Assembly: GCA_963842955.1 (NCBI GenBank)
Contig: CAWJIJ010000005.1
Span: 186,001-250,000 of the forward strand
Source of the DNA: JARFQW01 sp963842955
GTDB taxonomy: Bacteria; Pseudomonadota; Gammaproteobacteria; Steroidobacterales; XN24
Direction of reading: 5' to 3'
Length of the DNA: 64,000 nucleotides
Shown: one piece after another, positions 48,997 to 58,413 of the stretch
How positions within the stretch are numbered: position 1 is the stretch's first letter
Layout of the letters: every line of letters starts with the position of its first letter
Program-made: the position numbers and the translations under genes
Notes under the pieces: model-generated
Told to the model about the DNA's origin: nothing
The model's input: only the letters and a program-made list of their open reading frames with translations
The model's database searches: none

Positions 48997-50082
48997 ATGG
49001 CGACACGACGGGAATTTTTGAAGCTGACGGCCGGCACGGCCGGACTCTATGCCAGCGGTCTCTCCGCGGCGGTGCCGGAGGCCGCGGCCAGGCCGCTCGA
49101 TCTGCTGGTGCTCGGCGGCACGGGCTTCATCGGTCCCCATGAAATCGAATATGCCCTCGCGCGTGGTCACAAGGTCACGATGTTCAATCGTGGCAGTCAG
49201 CCGGGTCTGTATGGCGGCCGGGTTGAGGAAATCATCGGCAACCGCGATTCGAAGGTCGATGACGGTCTGAAGGAGCTGGCAGGCCGCCGCCGCTGGGATG
49301 CGGTGATCGACAACTCCGGATACGTGCCCCGCCACGTGCAAGACTCGGTGGAGCTCCTGAAGGACCGGGTCGGCCGCTACCTCTATGTTTCCACGGTTGC
49401 GGTCTACGACTTCGATGCGGCGAGTACCTTCTCGGAATCCGGACCGCTGGCGACCCTCGCCGACCCGTCCGTCGAGGAGGTGACCGGAGAGACCTACGGC
49501 CCGCTGAAAGCGGCGTGCGACCGCATCGTGCAGGCCGAGCTGGGATCGAAGGCGACCATCGTTCGGCCAACGTACATCGTCGGTCCGGGCGACCGGACCG
49601 ACCGGTTCACCTATTGGGTGGACCGGATCGAGCGGGGCGGCGACATTCTTGCGCCGAGCGGGCCGGAGCGGGAGATCCAGTGGATCGACGCACGGGACAT
49701 GTGCCCCTGGATGATCCGGCTCCTGGAAAACGATACCCCGGGACTGTTCAACGCGGCCGGCCCTTCCTCGAAGGTGACTCGCGAAGGCCTGATGTGGGGC
49801 CTCAGGGCCATGACCGCCTCGCCGGTGCGCTTTCACTGGCCCGACGAAGCGCTGCTGGAGGAACTGGACATCTCACCGCCGATGCTCAGCCCGGAACGTG
49901 GGTCCTACCACTTCGACAGCACCGCCGCGGTGAACGCGGGATTGCCCATGCGGTCGCTTGCGGATACTGCCCGCGATACGCTGGCCTGGTGGAAAAGCCA
50001 GCCGGACGAGCGGCGGGCCAACCCACGTCGATGGATCGATCCGGAACTGGAGCGCAAGGCCATAGCTCGGCTGATGTCCTAG
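48997..50082 (+). CDS. Tat-exported NAD-dependent epimerase/dehydratase-like protein
   Basis: The protein has 361 residues from ATG 48997 (AGAGGG six bases upstream; ATG 48991 is adjacent and in frame). It opens MATRREFLKLTAGTAGLY, a twin-arginine signal, then LLVLGGTGFIGPHEIEYAL, the NAD(P)-binding GGxGxxG of extended short-chain dehydrogenases. YGPLK fits the YxxxK catalytic pair. Downstream AGPSSKVT and SPERGSYHFDST resemble sugar-epimerase-like proteins. Export of a nucleotide-cofactor enzyme through Tat is consistent with folding around NAD before transport. The substrate is unknown. It is divergent from pat and convergent with the efflux operon. Confidence 0.83.
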   Translation: MATRREFLKLTAGTAGLYASGLSAAVPEAAARPLDLLVLGGTGFIGPHEIEYALARGHKVTMFNRGSQPGLYGGRVEEIIGNRDSKVDDGLKELAGRRRWDAVIDNSGYVPRHVQDSVELLKDRVGRYLYVSTVAVYDFDAASTFSESGPLATLADPSVEEVTGETYGPLKAACDRIVQAELGSKATIVRPTYIVGPGDRTDRFTYWVDRIERGGDILAPSGPEREIQWIDARDMCPWMIRLLENDTPGLFNAAGPSSKVTREGLMWGLRAMTASPVRFHWPDEALLEELDISPPMLSPERGSYHFDSTAAVNAGLPMRSLADTARDTLAWWKSQPDERRANPRRWIDPELERKAIARLMS

Positions 50083-50143
50083 GGGAAAGATCAGCCGGAG
50101 TTGAGTATCGGTCGGTGCGGAAACCGGTGGCGGGGTGGCCCGG

Positions 50144-51529
50144 CTACTCGCCGAGGGTCCAGCCGCCACCCAGGGCTTTGTAGAGTTCCACGATCGAGTT
50201 CAGGTACTCCTGCCTGGTGCGGGATTCGTCCAGTTCGGTGGTAAACAGTGTGCGTTCGGAATCGAGCACTTCCAGGTAATCCACGACGCCGCCATCGTAA
50301 CGAGCCCGAGAGAGCCGGGCGGCATTCCTGGCGGCATTAACCTGGCGCCCGCGGGCCTCGGACTCCGCGTACAGGGTTCTGACGCCGACCAGGGCGTCCT
50401 CCACCTCGCGAAAGGCTTGTTGCAGCGTCGCCTCGTAGTCCAGCTGCAGTTGCTCGGTGCGGGCGCGCTCGACTTCCACGTTCGCCTTTAGCTGTCCCGA
50501 ATTGAAAATTGGTGCAAACAGATTGGCCCCGATGTTCCAGGTTTTTGCGTCACTGTCGTTGAGATCCGACAGGTCGTCACTTTCGACGCCCAGGAAACCG
50601 GTAAGCGAGATGGATGGATATCGCAGCGCTTCGGCGACACCGATCCGGGCAGTCTGGGCTGCCAGGCGGGCCTCTGCCGAGGTCACGTCGGGCCGGCGCC
50701 GGATCAACTCCGAAGGCAGCCCCGGAGGCACCTCGGGGGCCACAATGGGATCGCGGATGGTTCTGCCCCGGGGAATCGGACCCGGGTTCCGGCCCAGCAG
50801 GATTCGTAGCGAGTTTTCGGCCTGGACGATTGAGCGCTCGAAGAAGGCGATGGCCACCTCGGCCTCGGCCACTTCGATCTGGGCCTGGTTGACGTCGAGT
50901 TCCGGGACGGTGCCCTTGTCAAAGCGGGCCTCGTTGATGGCCAGACTGTCCAGGCGGGTCTTGAGGGTGCGCCGCGAAATCCCCAGGCGCTCATCCAGGT
51001 CGCGAAGCAGGATATAAGTACTGGCTACTGTTGAGACGAGCGTAATGGTCACGCTGCGATAGGTTTCCTCGGTCGCCAGCAGTTCCGCCCGGGCCGCCTC
51101 CGTCGCCCGGCGCAGGCGACCCCACAGGTCCACTTCAAAAAACAGGTCCGCGGTCAGTCGATAGTTGTCGCTGGGACTGGCTCCCGGGAAAATCAGTTCG
51201 CTCCGATCTCCCCTTCCGGCGAAACCGTTGAGGTCCAGGAACGGGAACTGGTTCGCTCGCTCGATTCGCAGGGCCGCGCGGGATTCGTTGATACGGGCCA
51301 GGGTAATCCCCAGATCCTTGTTTTCTTCCAGCGCGATGCTGATCAGGAGTTTCAGCTGCTCGTCCTGGTAGAGATCCCACCATGCCAGGTTCGCAACGCT
51401 GGGCCCCGCAGCTGCGGGCTCCCGGTAGACGGTCGGCACATCCAGATCGGGGCGCTCGTAGTCCGGCCCCATGGCGCAGGCGGAAAGCAGCGCCGGAATT
51501 GCCATGAGCGCTAGGCGGGCCGGCTTCAT
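50144..51529 (-). CDS. RND efflux outer-membrane factor lipoprotein (OprM/NodT type)
   Basis: The 461-residue protein has a lipobox (ALLSACAMGPDYERP, lipid Cys18) followed by the paired alpha-barrel/beta-barrel repeats of TolC-like channels. Typical landmarks are AWWDLYQDEQL, LTADLFFEVDLWGRLRR (the DxWG motif of the NodT group), PGLPSELIRRRPDVTSAEARLA and the second-half SLTGFLG and GQLKANVEVERAR. Its start overlaps the pump stop by four bases (ATGA), so translation is coupled. It is the last gene of the adaptor-pump-channel operon and gives the system its route across the outer membrane. Confidence 0.9.
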   Translation of the reverse strand: MKPARLALMAIPALLSACAMGPDYERPDLDVPTVYREPAAAGPSVANLAWWDLYQDEQLKLLISIALEENKDLGITLARINESRAALRIERANQFPFLDLNGFAGRGDRSELIFPGASPSDNYRLTADLFFEVDLWGRLRRATEAARAELLATEETYRSVTITLVSTVASTYILLRDLDERLGISRRTLKTRLDSLAINEARFDKGTVPELDVNQAQIEVAEAEVAIAFFERSIVQAENSLRILLGRNPGPIPRGRTIRDPIVAPEVPPGLPSELIRRRPDVTSAEARLAAQTARIGVAEALRYPSISLTGFLGVESDDLSDLNDSDAKTWNIGANLFAPIFNSGQLKANVEVERARTEQLQLDYEATLQQAFREVEDALVGVRTLYAESEARGRQVNAARNAARLSRARYDGGVVDYLEVLDSERTLFTTELDESRTRQEYLNSIVELYKALGGGWTLGE

Positions 51530-54500
51530 CCCCCAGCCTCCGTGCCCGGCGCGGCGCTGACGGGGACGCCCTTGTCGCTCTTGCTGATGTATTTCTGGAC
51601 GAACACGAACAGCGCGGGTACCACCAGGACGCCCACCACGGTGGCCACCAGCATCCCGCTGAAGACGGTCATGCCCATCACCAGCCGGGCTTCGGCCCCG
51701 GCGCCGCTGGCGATCAGCAGCGGGACAACGCCGAGAATGAACGAGAACGCAGTCATGAGGATTGGCCGGAAACGCAGCCGTGCCGCCTCTCGGGCAGCGT
51801 CCACCGCGTTCTTGCCCTTCTCCATTTCCATCTTCGCGAACTCGACAATGAGGATGGCGTTCTTCGCGGACAGGCCGATCAACATGACGAGACCGATCTG
51901 GGCAAACACGTTGTTCTCATAGCTCTCGCTGAACATACGGGCAATCCACAGGCCGCCAATGGCTCCGAACACCGCGATGGGTGTGCCCATAAGCACGGAG
52001 AAGGGCAGCGACCAGCTCTCGTACTGTGCAGCCAGAATCAGGTACACGAAAAGCAGAGCGAAGAGGAACACGACGGCGCCGCTGCCCTCGGCCTGCTTCT
52101 CCTGGTAGGACATGTCCGCCCACGCATAACTCATGTCGCTGGGCAGGGTCTCGGCGGCGACTTCCTCCAGCGCGGCCAGGGCCTGGGCCGAGCTGTAGCC
52201 CGGCGCCGGGCCGCCGGTGACCTTGGCGGCGCGGAAGAGGTTAAAGCGGTTCGTGAATTCCGGACCCGTTGTCGGGCTGGTCTCGACCAGGGTGGACAAG
52301 GGCACGGACTCGCCTTCGGTGTTGCGCACATAGAACATGCGGATGCCGTCCACGCTCGCGCGGTACTCGGGCTCCGCCTGAACGAAGACCTTGTACAGCC
52401 GTCCGAAGCGATTGAAGTCGTTGACATAGGCGCCGCCGAGAAACGCCCCGACGGACGTGTTGACGTCAGCCAGGGGCACGCCCAGCTTCAGCGCCTTGGC
52501 GTCATCGATGTCAAGGAAGATCTGCGGCGAACTGGGCCGGAACATGGTCAGGGCGCCACCGATTTCGGGCCTGGCCATGGCTGCCTGGATGAATTTCCCC
52601 GTTTCTGCCGCGAGATACTCCGGCGTGTTGCCACCCCGATCCTGAATCAGGATCGAGAAGCCCGAGCCCGTTCCCAGGCCGGGAATGGCCGGCGGCCCGA
52701 AGGCGAAGGCGACGCCGCCGGTAATACGGGTCGCAAAGTCCGCGTTCAGGCGGCGGACGATCTCCCGGGCGTGGTCCCCGGGGTCGGAACGCTCGTCCCA
52801 GTCCTTCAACTGCAGAAACACCGTGCCGGCGTTTGGCTGCAGCGTACTGGACAGAATGTTGTATCCGGCGATGACCGTTGAATTCTGGACCGCGTCATAT
52901 TCCTCGATAATGGCCTCGATCTTCGCCATGGTTTCGTCAGTGCGCTGCAGCGAGGCTGCATCCGGCATCACGAGGCCGGCCAGCACATAGCCCTGGTCCT
53001 CTTCCGGGACGAATCCGGCGGGCACGATCCGGAACAGGAACACCAGGCCCACGATCAGCCCGGCCAGGAGGAGGAGAGCGACGGACAGTCTGGTGATGAA
53101 GAACTCCGCCAGGACCATGAACCTGTCCGTGGCTTTGTCGAAGACCCGGTTGAACGCATTGAAGAAACCGTCGAGGAACCCCTTCTTTTGCTCCCCCGGC
53201 GGTTTCAGCAGGGAGGCGCTCAGCGCCGGACTCAGGGTCAGGGCGTTGATCGAGGAAATCGCCACCGAGATGGCAATGGTGATGGCGAACTGCTGGTAGA
53301 GACGCCCGGTTATACCGCCCATGGCGGCCACCGGCACGAAGACGGCGATCAGGGACAGTGAGGTGGCCACGATGGGACCGGACACTTCCTTCATGGCCGC
53401 GATGGTGGCGTCTTTCGGGTTCATGCCCTGTTCCATCTTCAGGGCCACGGACTCCACGACGACGATGGCGTCGTCCACGACAATGCCGATGGCCAGCACC
53501 AGTCCGAGGAGCGACAGGGTGTTGATGGAAAAGCCCAGCAGCGGGAACACCATGAAGGTGCCGATAAGTGACACCGGTACGGTCAGCGTCGGAATCAGGG
53601 TCGAGCGAAAATTCTGCAGGAAAATGAATACGACCAGGATGACCAGGGCCACCGCCTGGAACAGCGTGATGATAATTTCCCGGATACCGGCGGTGATCGG
53701 CTTGGTCGTATCCAGCGAGATCACGTATTCGACGTCGTCCGGAAAACGCTCCGAGACCCGTTCCAGCGCGGCAAACACCGCTTGCCCGACCTCGAGGCCG
53801 TTGGCGTCCGGGAGTTGATAAACCCAGAGCAGCGCCGAGGGCTGCCCGTCGAGACGCACGTTATAAAGGTAGCTCTGGGTCCCCAGCTCGATGCGCGAGA
53901 CGTCTTTTAGCAGGACCTGGGAGCCGTCCGGGTTGGCCCGGACGACGACGTTACCGAACTGCTCCGGCGTTTCGAATCGGCCGCCGGTCTGCACCGTGTA
54001 CGTGAATTGGTTGCCCGGCGGCGCCGGCTCGCCGCCGATCTGGCCGGCCGGAACCAGCACGTTCTGTTCCTGGATGGCCCGGGTGATGTCCGGAATCGTC
54101 AGCTGCAGATTGGATAACTGGTCCGGCTTGATCCAGACCCTCATGGCGTATTCGCTGGTGCTGCCGCCAAGCACCTCGGCGAGACCCACGCCGCGAATAC
54201 GGGCCAGCTCGTCGACGATATTGATCGCAGCGTAGTTTGTGAGGAACTCCTCGTCGTAGGTACCGTTGGGGGAGACGAGTGAAATGACCAGGAGCGGGAA
54301 CGACAGCTTTTTCTTGACCGGTACGCCGAGGCGCGTGACTTCCTGGGGCAGGCTCGCGCTTGCTTCGGATACCCGGTTCTGCGTAAGCACGTTGGCCATG
54401 TCCAGGTCCGTGCCGACTTCGAAGGACACGTCCAGGTTCATGCGGCCGTCGCTGGAGTTGGTCGAGTTCATGTAAATCATGTTCTCGACGCCATTGACCT

Positions 54501-54702
54501 TCTGCTCGATGGGCGTGGCCACCGACTGCTCGACGTCGGTGGCATTCGCCCCGGTGTAGGTGCCGGACACCGACACCATAGGCGGCGTGATTTCGGGATA
54601 CTGGGCAATGGGCAGCCGGCCGAGGGCAACCAGTCCGACGATCACGATGATGATGGCGATCACCATGGCCACGATAGGCCGCCGGACAAAGAATTCAGCC
54701 AC
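51526..54702 (-). CDS. HAE1-family RND multidrug efflux pump
   Basis: This 1,058-residue intact protein begins MAEFFVRRPIVAMVIAII, the standard HAE1 start, then GRLPIAQYPEITPPMVSVSG. TM4 carries LAIGIVVDDAIVVVESVAL, with the Asp pair of the proton relay. The periplasmic loops have AcrB-type porter subdomains, and the C-terminal half has FGAIGGLWIARMFSESYENNVFAQIG and GLSAKNAILIVEF in TM10-11. It is the AcrB/MexF-like inner-membrane motor of the operon, exchanging protons for drugs or other amphipathic compounds. Unlike the first RND gene of this window it has no frameshift. The gap to the adaptor gene is three bases. Confidence 0.93.
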   Translation of the reverse strand: MAEFFVRRPIVAMVIAIIIVIVGLVALGRLPIAQYPEITPPMVSVSGTYTGANATDVEQSVATPIEQKVNGVENMIYMNSTNSSDGRMNLDVSFEVGTDLDMANVLTQNRVSEASASLPQEVTRLGVPVKKKLSFPLLVISLVSPNGTYDEEFLTNYAAINIVDELARIRGVGLAEVLGGSTSEYAMRVWIKPDQLSNLQLTIPDITRAIQEQNVLVPAGQIGGEPAPPGNQFTYTVQTGGRFETPEQFGNVVVRANPDGSQVLLKDVSRIELGTQSYLYNVRLDGQPSALLWVYQLPDANGLEVGQAVFAALERVSERFPDDVEYVISLDTTKPITAGIREIIITLFQAVALVILVVFIFLQNFRSTLIPTLTVPVSLIGTFMVFPLLGFSINTLSLLGLVLAIGIVVDDAIVVVESVALKMEQGMNPKDATIAAMKEVSGPIVATSLSLIAVFVPVAAMGGITGRLYQQFAITIAISVAISSINALTLSPALSASLLKPPGEQKKGFLDGFFNAFNRVFDKATDRFMVLAEFFITRLSVALLLLAGLIVGLVFLFRIVPAGFVPEEDQGYVLAGLVMPDAASLQRTDETMAKIEAIIEEYDAVQNSTVIAGYNILSSTLQPNAGTVFLQLKDWDERSDPGDHAREIVRRLNADFATRITGGVAFAFGPPAIPGLGTGSGFSILIQDRGGNTPEYLAAETGKFIQAAMARPEIGGALTMFRPSSPQIFLDIDDAKALKLGVPLADVNTSVGAFLGGAYVNDFNRFGRLYKVFVQAEPEYRASVDGIRMFYVRNTEGESVPLSTLVETSPTTGPEFTNRFNLFRAAKVTGGPAPGYSSAQALAALEEVAAETLPSDMSYAWADMSYQEKQAEGSGAVVFLFALLFVYLILAAQYESWSLPFSVLMGTPIAVFGAIGGLWIARMFSESYENNVFAQIGLVMLIGLSAKNAILIVEFAKMEMEKGKNAVDAAREAARLRFRPILMTAFSFILGVVPLLIASGAGAEARLVMGMTVFSGMLVATVVGVLVVPALFVFVQKYISKSDKGVPVSAAPGTEAGG

Positions 54703-54705
54703 TCT

Positions 54706-55941
54706 CTATCCCTCGGTGCCGGAAGACTCGGTCGGGTCTGTCTCGGCTTGAACCAACTCCGGCTCGACCGTCGCATCGTTGGTCAATCTGAGGAGTCCCT
54801 CCACCGCCACGAGTTCCCCGGGCGCGACTCCGGACTCGACCACCTGCAGCTTCTCGAAGCGCGGGCCGAGGGTGACGGTGCGCAGCTTGACCTTGCCGTC
54901 CTCGCCGACGACGAACACGCGGTAGAGACCCTGTAGCTCGGAGACCGCCCGCTGCGGGATCACCACGGCGTCCGGGAGCTGCTCCACGACGGCGCGCACC
55001 CGCGCGAACTGGCCGGCCAGCACGATGCCCTCGGAATTCGGAAAGTCCGCTTCCATCGTGAAGGTGCCCGTGGTCGGATTGATCGCCGCGTCATAGGCTA
55101 CGATTCGGCCGCGAGAGGGGTGCAGTGAGCCGTCCGACAGGATGAGTTCGAGACCTTCGTCGGATTGCTCCCTGCGCTCGCTGCGGGCGCTCCGAAGATC
55201 GTCGACCTCGCGCGCGAGGCGCAGGTAGTCCCGCTCGTTGATGGCAAAACGCACCCGGATGGGGTCGATCTGGGAGACGAAGTTCAGGACCACCGGATTC
55301 GGCGGAGCCCCGACGAATTCGCCTACCTTGGCCTTGGAGATCCCGATGAGCCCGTCCATGGGGGAGCGGATCCTGGTATAGCTCAGCTCGATTTCCGCCT
55401 GGTCCAGCTGGGCGTTTGCCGCCTGGAGGTTGCCGATGGCGGCCTCGTAGCGGGCCACGGCGCCGTCCAGGTCCTGCTGGCTGACGGCTTTCATTTCCGC
55501 CAGCGGCCGGATCCGGTCGAGGTCGGACCGGGAATTGGCGAGCAGGGTCCGTGCCTCCGCCACCCGGCCCTGGATTTCCGCGACTTTCGCCTCGAACGGA
55601 CGGGGATCGATCGTGTAAAGCAGCTGATCCGCCTCGACCGTGCCGCCTTCGGTAAATGTCTGGGTCTCAAGGAAACCCTCAACCCGTGCGCGAATCGGGA
55701 TATCTACCGAGCCCTGGGTCTGGCCGACCAGTTCGAGAGAAACCGGTACATCTTGCTGAAAGGCCTTGGCTACCGGGACCTTGATTGGCGCCGCCGCCGG
55801 ACCCTCGGTCTTTTGGCCACAGGCCGTGATGCACATGGCCAGCGATAGCGCCACCGCCGGATGTCTTAGCCCGGCAAAACGGCGGGTTAGTGATTCTGCC
55901 ATTTGCCTGAGGCCTTCTCCGGCACCGCTTGTGCTCGTCAT
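54706..55941 (-). CDS. RND efflux adaptor lipoprotein (AcrA/MexE type)
   Basis: The protein has about 411 residues. Its N-terminus has a lipoprotein signal (AVALSLAMCITACGQ), then an HlyD/AcrA fold: RARVEGFLETQTFTEGGTVEA (first lipoyl half), a coiled hairpin between about 110 and 165, IRSPMDGLIGISKAKVGEFVG (second lipoyl half) and the barrel and membrane-proximal domains (LAGQFARVRAVV, VIPQRAVSELQGLYRVFVV). I use ATG 55941, preceded by GGGGGG; ATG 55902 gives a shorter signal peptide and is also possible, while 56040 is unlikely. It starts the three-gene efflux operon. A pair of overlapping inverted repeats sits 50-75 bases upstream. Confidence 0.87.
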   Translation of the reverse strand: MTSTSGAGEGLRQMAESLTRRFAGLRHPAVALSLAMCITACGQKTEGPAAAPIKVPVAKAFQQDVPVSLELVGQTQGSVDIPIRARVEGFLETQTFTEGGTVEADQLLYTIDPRPFEAKVAEIQGRVAEARTLLANSRSDLDRIRPLAEMKAVSQQDLDGAVARYEAAIGNLQAANAQLDQAEIELSYTRIRSPMDGLIGISKAKVGEFVGAPPNPVVLNFVSQIDPIRVRFAINERDYLRLAREVDDLRSARSERREQSDEGLELILSDGSLHPSRGRIVAYDAAINPTTGTFTMEADFPNSEGIVLAGQFARVRAVVEQLPDAVVIPQRAVSELQGLYRVFVVGEDGKVKLRTVTLGPRFEKLQVVESGVAPGELVAVEGLLRLTNDATVEPELVQAETDPTESSGTEG

Positions 55942-55989
55942 CCATCCCCCCGAAATCCGCCGAGCGGACTCTGCGCTGCGACATGGTAG

Positions 55990-56015
55990 CAGACCAACAG
56001 AGGTCTGCCGACCTC
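55990..56015 (-). promoter_or_regulatory. Overlapping inverted repeats upstream of the efflux operon
   Basis: CAGACC (55990-55995) pairs with GGTCTG (56002-56007), and GAGGTC (56000-56005) pairs with GACCTC (56010-56015) with a TGCC spacer. The two perfect dyads share bases, so they could be alternative or adjacent sites for a TetR/MarR-type repressor. They lie 49-74 bases before the adaptor start. No efflux regulator gene is in the window. Confidence 0.45.
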
Positions 56016-56065
56016 CGCGGACTCTCGCGTTGCTGCGCATCTCCAGGCCAGGACGAGGCGGTACG

Positions 56066-56345
56066 CTAGCCGCCGGCGACAGCCGGAATCACCGCGATGA
56101 TGTCTCCGTCGGACAGGCAGGTCTGAAGGCCGTCCTTTCTCACGAATGCTGAATTCGCCGACAAAGATATTGACCAGGGGGCGGAGCTCCTGCTCGGCGG
56201 TCAGGATCCGGGCCAAAAAACCGTGTGCTTGCTCGTCCACGGCCTTTAGCGCGGCGCCCACCGTGTCGGCTGACACGGTGACGACCGGCGCGCCGTGCGT
56301 AAACGCGCGGAGTCCCTGCGGGATCAGGACAGTGGCCTTGCTCAT
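56066..56345 (-). CDS. MoaD/ThiS-family sulfur carrier (one frameshift)
   Basis: Corrected length is 92 residues. The start MSKATVLIPQGLRAFTHGAP and VNIFVGEFSIREK are the beta-grasp core of MoaD-like proteins. An extra base near 56133 breaks the frame; the other frame then reads DGLQTCLSDGDIIAVIPAVAGG and stops at 56066. The C-terminal Gly-Gly is the residue pair that is adenylated and thiocarboxylated, so the corrected gene looks functional. It may feed molybdopterin synthase or a specialised sulfur-transfer step. It lies last in the Mo/W block, 182 bases after yqeC. No moaE is adjacent. Confidence 0.78.
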
Positions 56346-56527
56346 GGCGGGTTCGCTACCGGTGCGGTCGTCGCGGCGCCTCTTTCGAAGTGTTCAAATA
56401 GCGATCGCTGCATACTCGTCCTGCCATCGAGAATTCTGCCCGCCGTGGCCAAAACGGGGCGCAGGAGGTGAAACGCCGAAGCCCTGTTCCCATCATACGG
56501 CAGTCGGTGGGGTGGCGCCTTGCCCCG

Positions 56528-57295
56528 CTACCGGGTGATCACCGCAACCAAGGGACATTCACGGTCGTTCAGACGGGTCAGAACCACCCGGTCGAAACGA
56601 TCCGTCTGATCGAGCATCGCCCGGGCTGCCTGTTCGGCGAGGCCGAGCCGGTTGGCGTCGTCCACCATGTTGATGATCGCCATGGCCGGTGCGCCGGCGG
56701 TACGCGCGGCGACCCCGCTCGCGGAGGAGAACAGCCGGGCGAAGGCGGTCGGATTCACCGTTTCTCCCGGGGTCAGCCCGGTGATTTTTGCGACGGCGTC
56801 CACGCGATGGGCGACCCGTGCGCTCAGTGGCTCACCAAGGGCCCGGGCGGACAGCAGGACGAGTACGCGCGTGGTGCCCGGTGGAAGAACCGGCTCATTC
56901 TCTGCGGGCGCTTTCAGCCAGCGCATCCGGGCGCCATCGGCCTTGACCAGGGTCAGGTCCAGGTTGGCCGAGCGATGAATTGCGCTGACCAGCTCCGCCG
57001 GGACACCCGCATGGCGGCCGCTCTTGATGTCAGGGAGGGTATAGGCGAGCCGGTTGCCGCCGGCTTCCCGAACCCGTTCCTGGAGCTTGGCAGGCCGGGC
57101 GATCACGTTTGAAGCGCCGACCGATGCAGGGACCGGCGCGGCAAACACCGTGTTGGTGATCGCAACGCGGCCCGGGAACGCTTCCGCCAGCCGGTAGAGC
57201 AGGGTCTTCTTGCCGCCTGCGCCCACGGCGCAAACGATGCCCCCGTTGACATCCAGCGCCTCGATGAGGCCGATAGGCGGAGCCGGCGAGGGCAT
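56528..57295 (-). CDS. YqeC-like molybdenum-hydroxylase accessory protein
   Basis: This 255-residue protein opens with a P-loop-like VCAVGAGGKKTLLYRLAEAF (GAGGKKT at 25-31) and has VKADGARMRWLKAPAENEPVLP, a characteristic YqeC stretch. YqeC is known from clusters of (often selenium-dependent) molybdenum hydroxylases and is thought to be a nucleotide-using maturation factor; its biochemistry is not settled. Here it lies four bases after the beta-propeller gene and before moaD, which ties it to cofactor work. No molybdenum hydroxylase is in the window. Confidence 0.78.
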   Translation of the reverse strand: MPSPAPPIGLIEALDVNGGIVCAVGAGGKKTLLYRLAEAFPGRVAITNTVFAAPVPASVGASNVIARPAKLQERVREAGGNRLAYTLPDIKSGRHAGVPAELVSAIHRSANLDLTLVKADGARMRWLKAPAENEPVLPPGTTRVLVLLSARALGEPLSARVAHRVDAVAKITGLTPGETVNPTAFARLFSSASGVAARTAGAPAMAIINMVDDANRLGLAEQAARAMLDQTDRFDRVVLTRLNDRECPLVAVITR

Positions 57296-57299
57296 GGGG

Positions 57300-58388
57300 C
57301 TAGGCCGTGGTCACGGCACGGACACTCAGGATTCTCGGCAGATAGGCCCTGGCCAGCTCCCACGTCGTACCGCCGTTGCCGCTGGCGAAGACGTGCCCGC
57401 TGGACGTGCCGAATGCGATGCACAGGGATTCGCCGCGTATCGCATCCATGGCCTCGCGCAACACGGTGACATAGACGTGCTCTGCCGGCAGACCCTCGCT
57501 GACCGACTCCCAGTGCCCCCCGGCATCGGTTGAACGGTAGACGCGAAGCCGGCCATCCGGCGCGGTGCGCATATGGGAGCTGGAGATGGGCACCTGGAAC
57601 ACCGTGTCGGCATCCTCGGGGTCGCATACGACCGCATAGCCGAAGTCGCTCGGCAGATTGGCGGTAATCTCCTGCCAGTCGTCGCCGCCGTTGTCGCTGC
57701 GATACACGCCGCTGTAGCACTGGCGATAGAGTCGCTCCGGGCGGAGCGGATGCATGACCAGCCGATGAATGTTGTGGCCCACTGCGGGAAAGCGCTCCGG
57801 CCGGTTCTCCGCCCGCACGCCCCGGTTGACGGGTACCCAGTGTTCACCGGCATCGTCGCTTCGAAACGCGCCGCCGGCCGAGACAGCGGCATACCAGCGT
57901 TCCGCCCGGGTCGGGTGCACGTGGAGGGAATGAACGGAGAAGCCCCCCTTCGCCGGTTCCCATCGGTCACGGCTGGGGTGCTCGTTCAGGCCCGCAACGG
58001 GCTCCCATGAAGCGCCCCGGTCGAAACTGGCAAACAGGCCGGGAGGGTCGATGCCGGCGAGGAGTCGCCCGTCGTGAGGTGACTCGGCCAGGAACCAGAC
58101 GGCATTGACGCCGGTGTCATGCGGCCCGCCGACATGGGCCGGCGTCACGCCCGCGGGGGTCCAGCTCCGGCCGAAGTCGTCGCTGCGATACAGGTGCGCG
58201 CCCCAGATCTTGTGGCGGGCGGCGGCAAAAAGCACACCCGGCTCGGCCCGGCTGGGCAGCACGTGGAGTACCTCGTAGCCTTCGATATGCGGGCCGTCCA
58301 CGACCCAGGGCTCGCCGCTGGTTCCAGGGCGCAGGCGAAACAGGCCCTTCTGGGTGCCGACGAGCAGGAGGAGCGAATGGTGGGTCAT
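57300..58388 (-). CDS. BNR/sortilin-like beta-propeller protein
   Basis: The 362-residue protein has no signal peptide (MTHHSLLLLVGTQKGLFRLR). Repeated Asp-box motifs mark a sialidase-like propeller: YRSDDFGRSWTPAG, FASFDRGASWEPVAG, FRSDDAGEHWVPVN, YRSDNGGDDWQEIT, YRSTDAGGHWESVS and FASGNGGTTWELA, giving at least six blades. I see no sialidase arginine triad that I trust, so an enzymatic role is doubtful. From general knowledge, genes of this type often lie next to a MoaD/ThiS gene in diverse genomes. Its place between moaB and yqeC supports a role in Mo/W cofactor handling, perhaps as a scaffold. Function unknown. Confidence 0.75.
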   Translation of the reverse strand: MTHHSLLLLVGTQKGLFRLRPGTSGEPWVVDGPHIEGYEVLHVLPSRAEPGVLFAAARHKIWGAHLYRSDDFGRSWTPAGVTPAHVGGPHDTGVNAVWFLAESPHDGRLLAGIDPPGLFASFDRGASWEPVAGLNEHPSRDRWEPAKGGFSVHSLHVHPTRAERWYAAVSAGGAFRSDDAGEHWVPVNRGVRAENRPERFPAVGHNIHRLVMHPLRPERLYRQCYSGVYRSDNGGDDWQEITANLPSDFGYAVVCDPEDADTVFQVPISSSHMRTAPDGRLRVYRSTDAGGHWESVSEGLPAEHVYVTVLREAMDAIRGESLCIAFGTSSGHVFASGNGGTTWELARAYLPRILSVRAVTTA

Positions 58389-58413
58389 GCGGCGGTGTGG
58401 ACGTGAACCGGAC

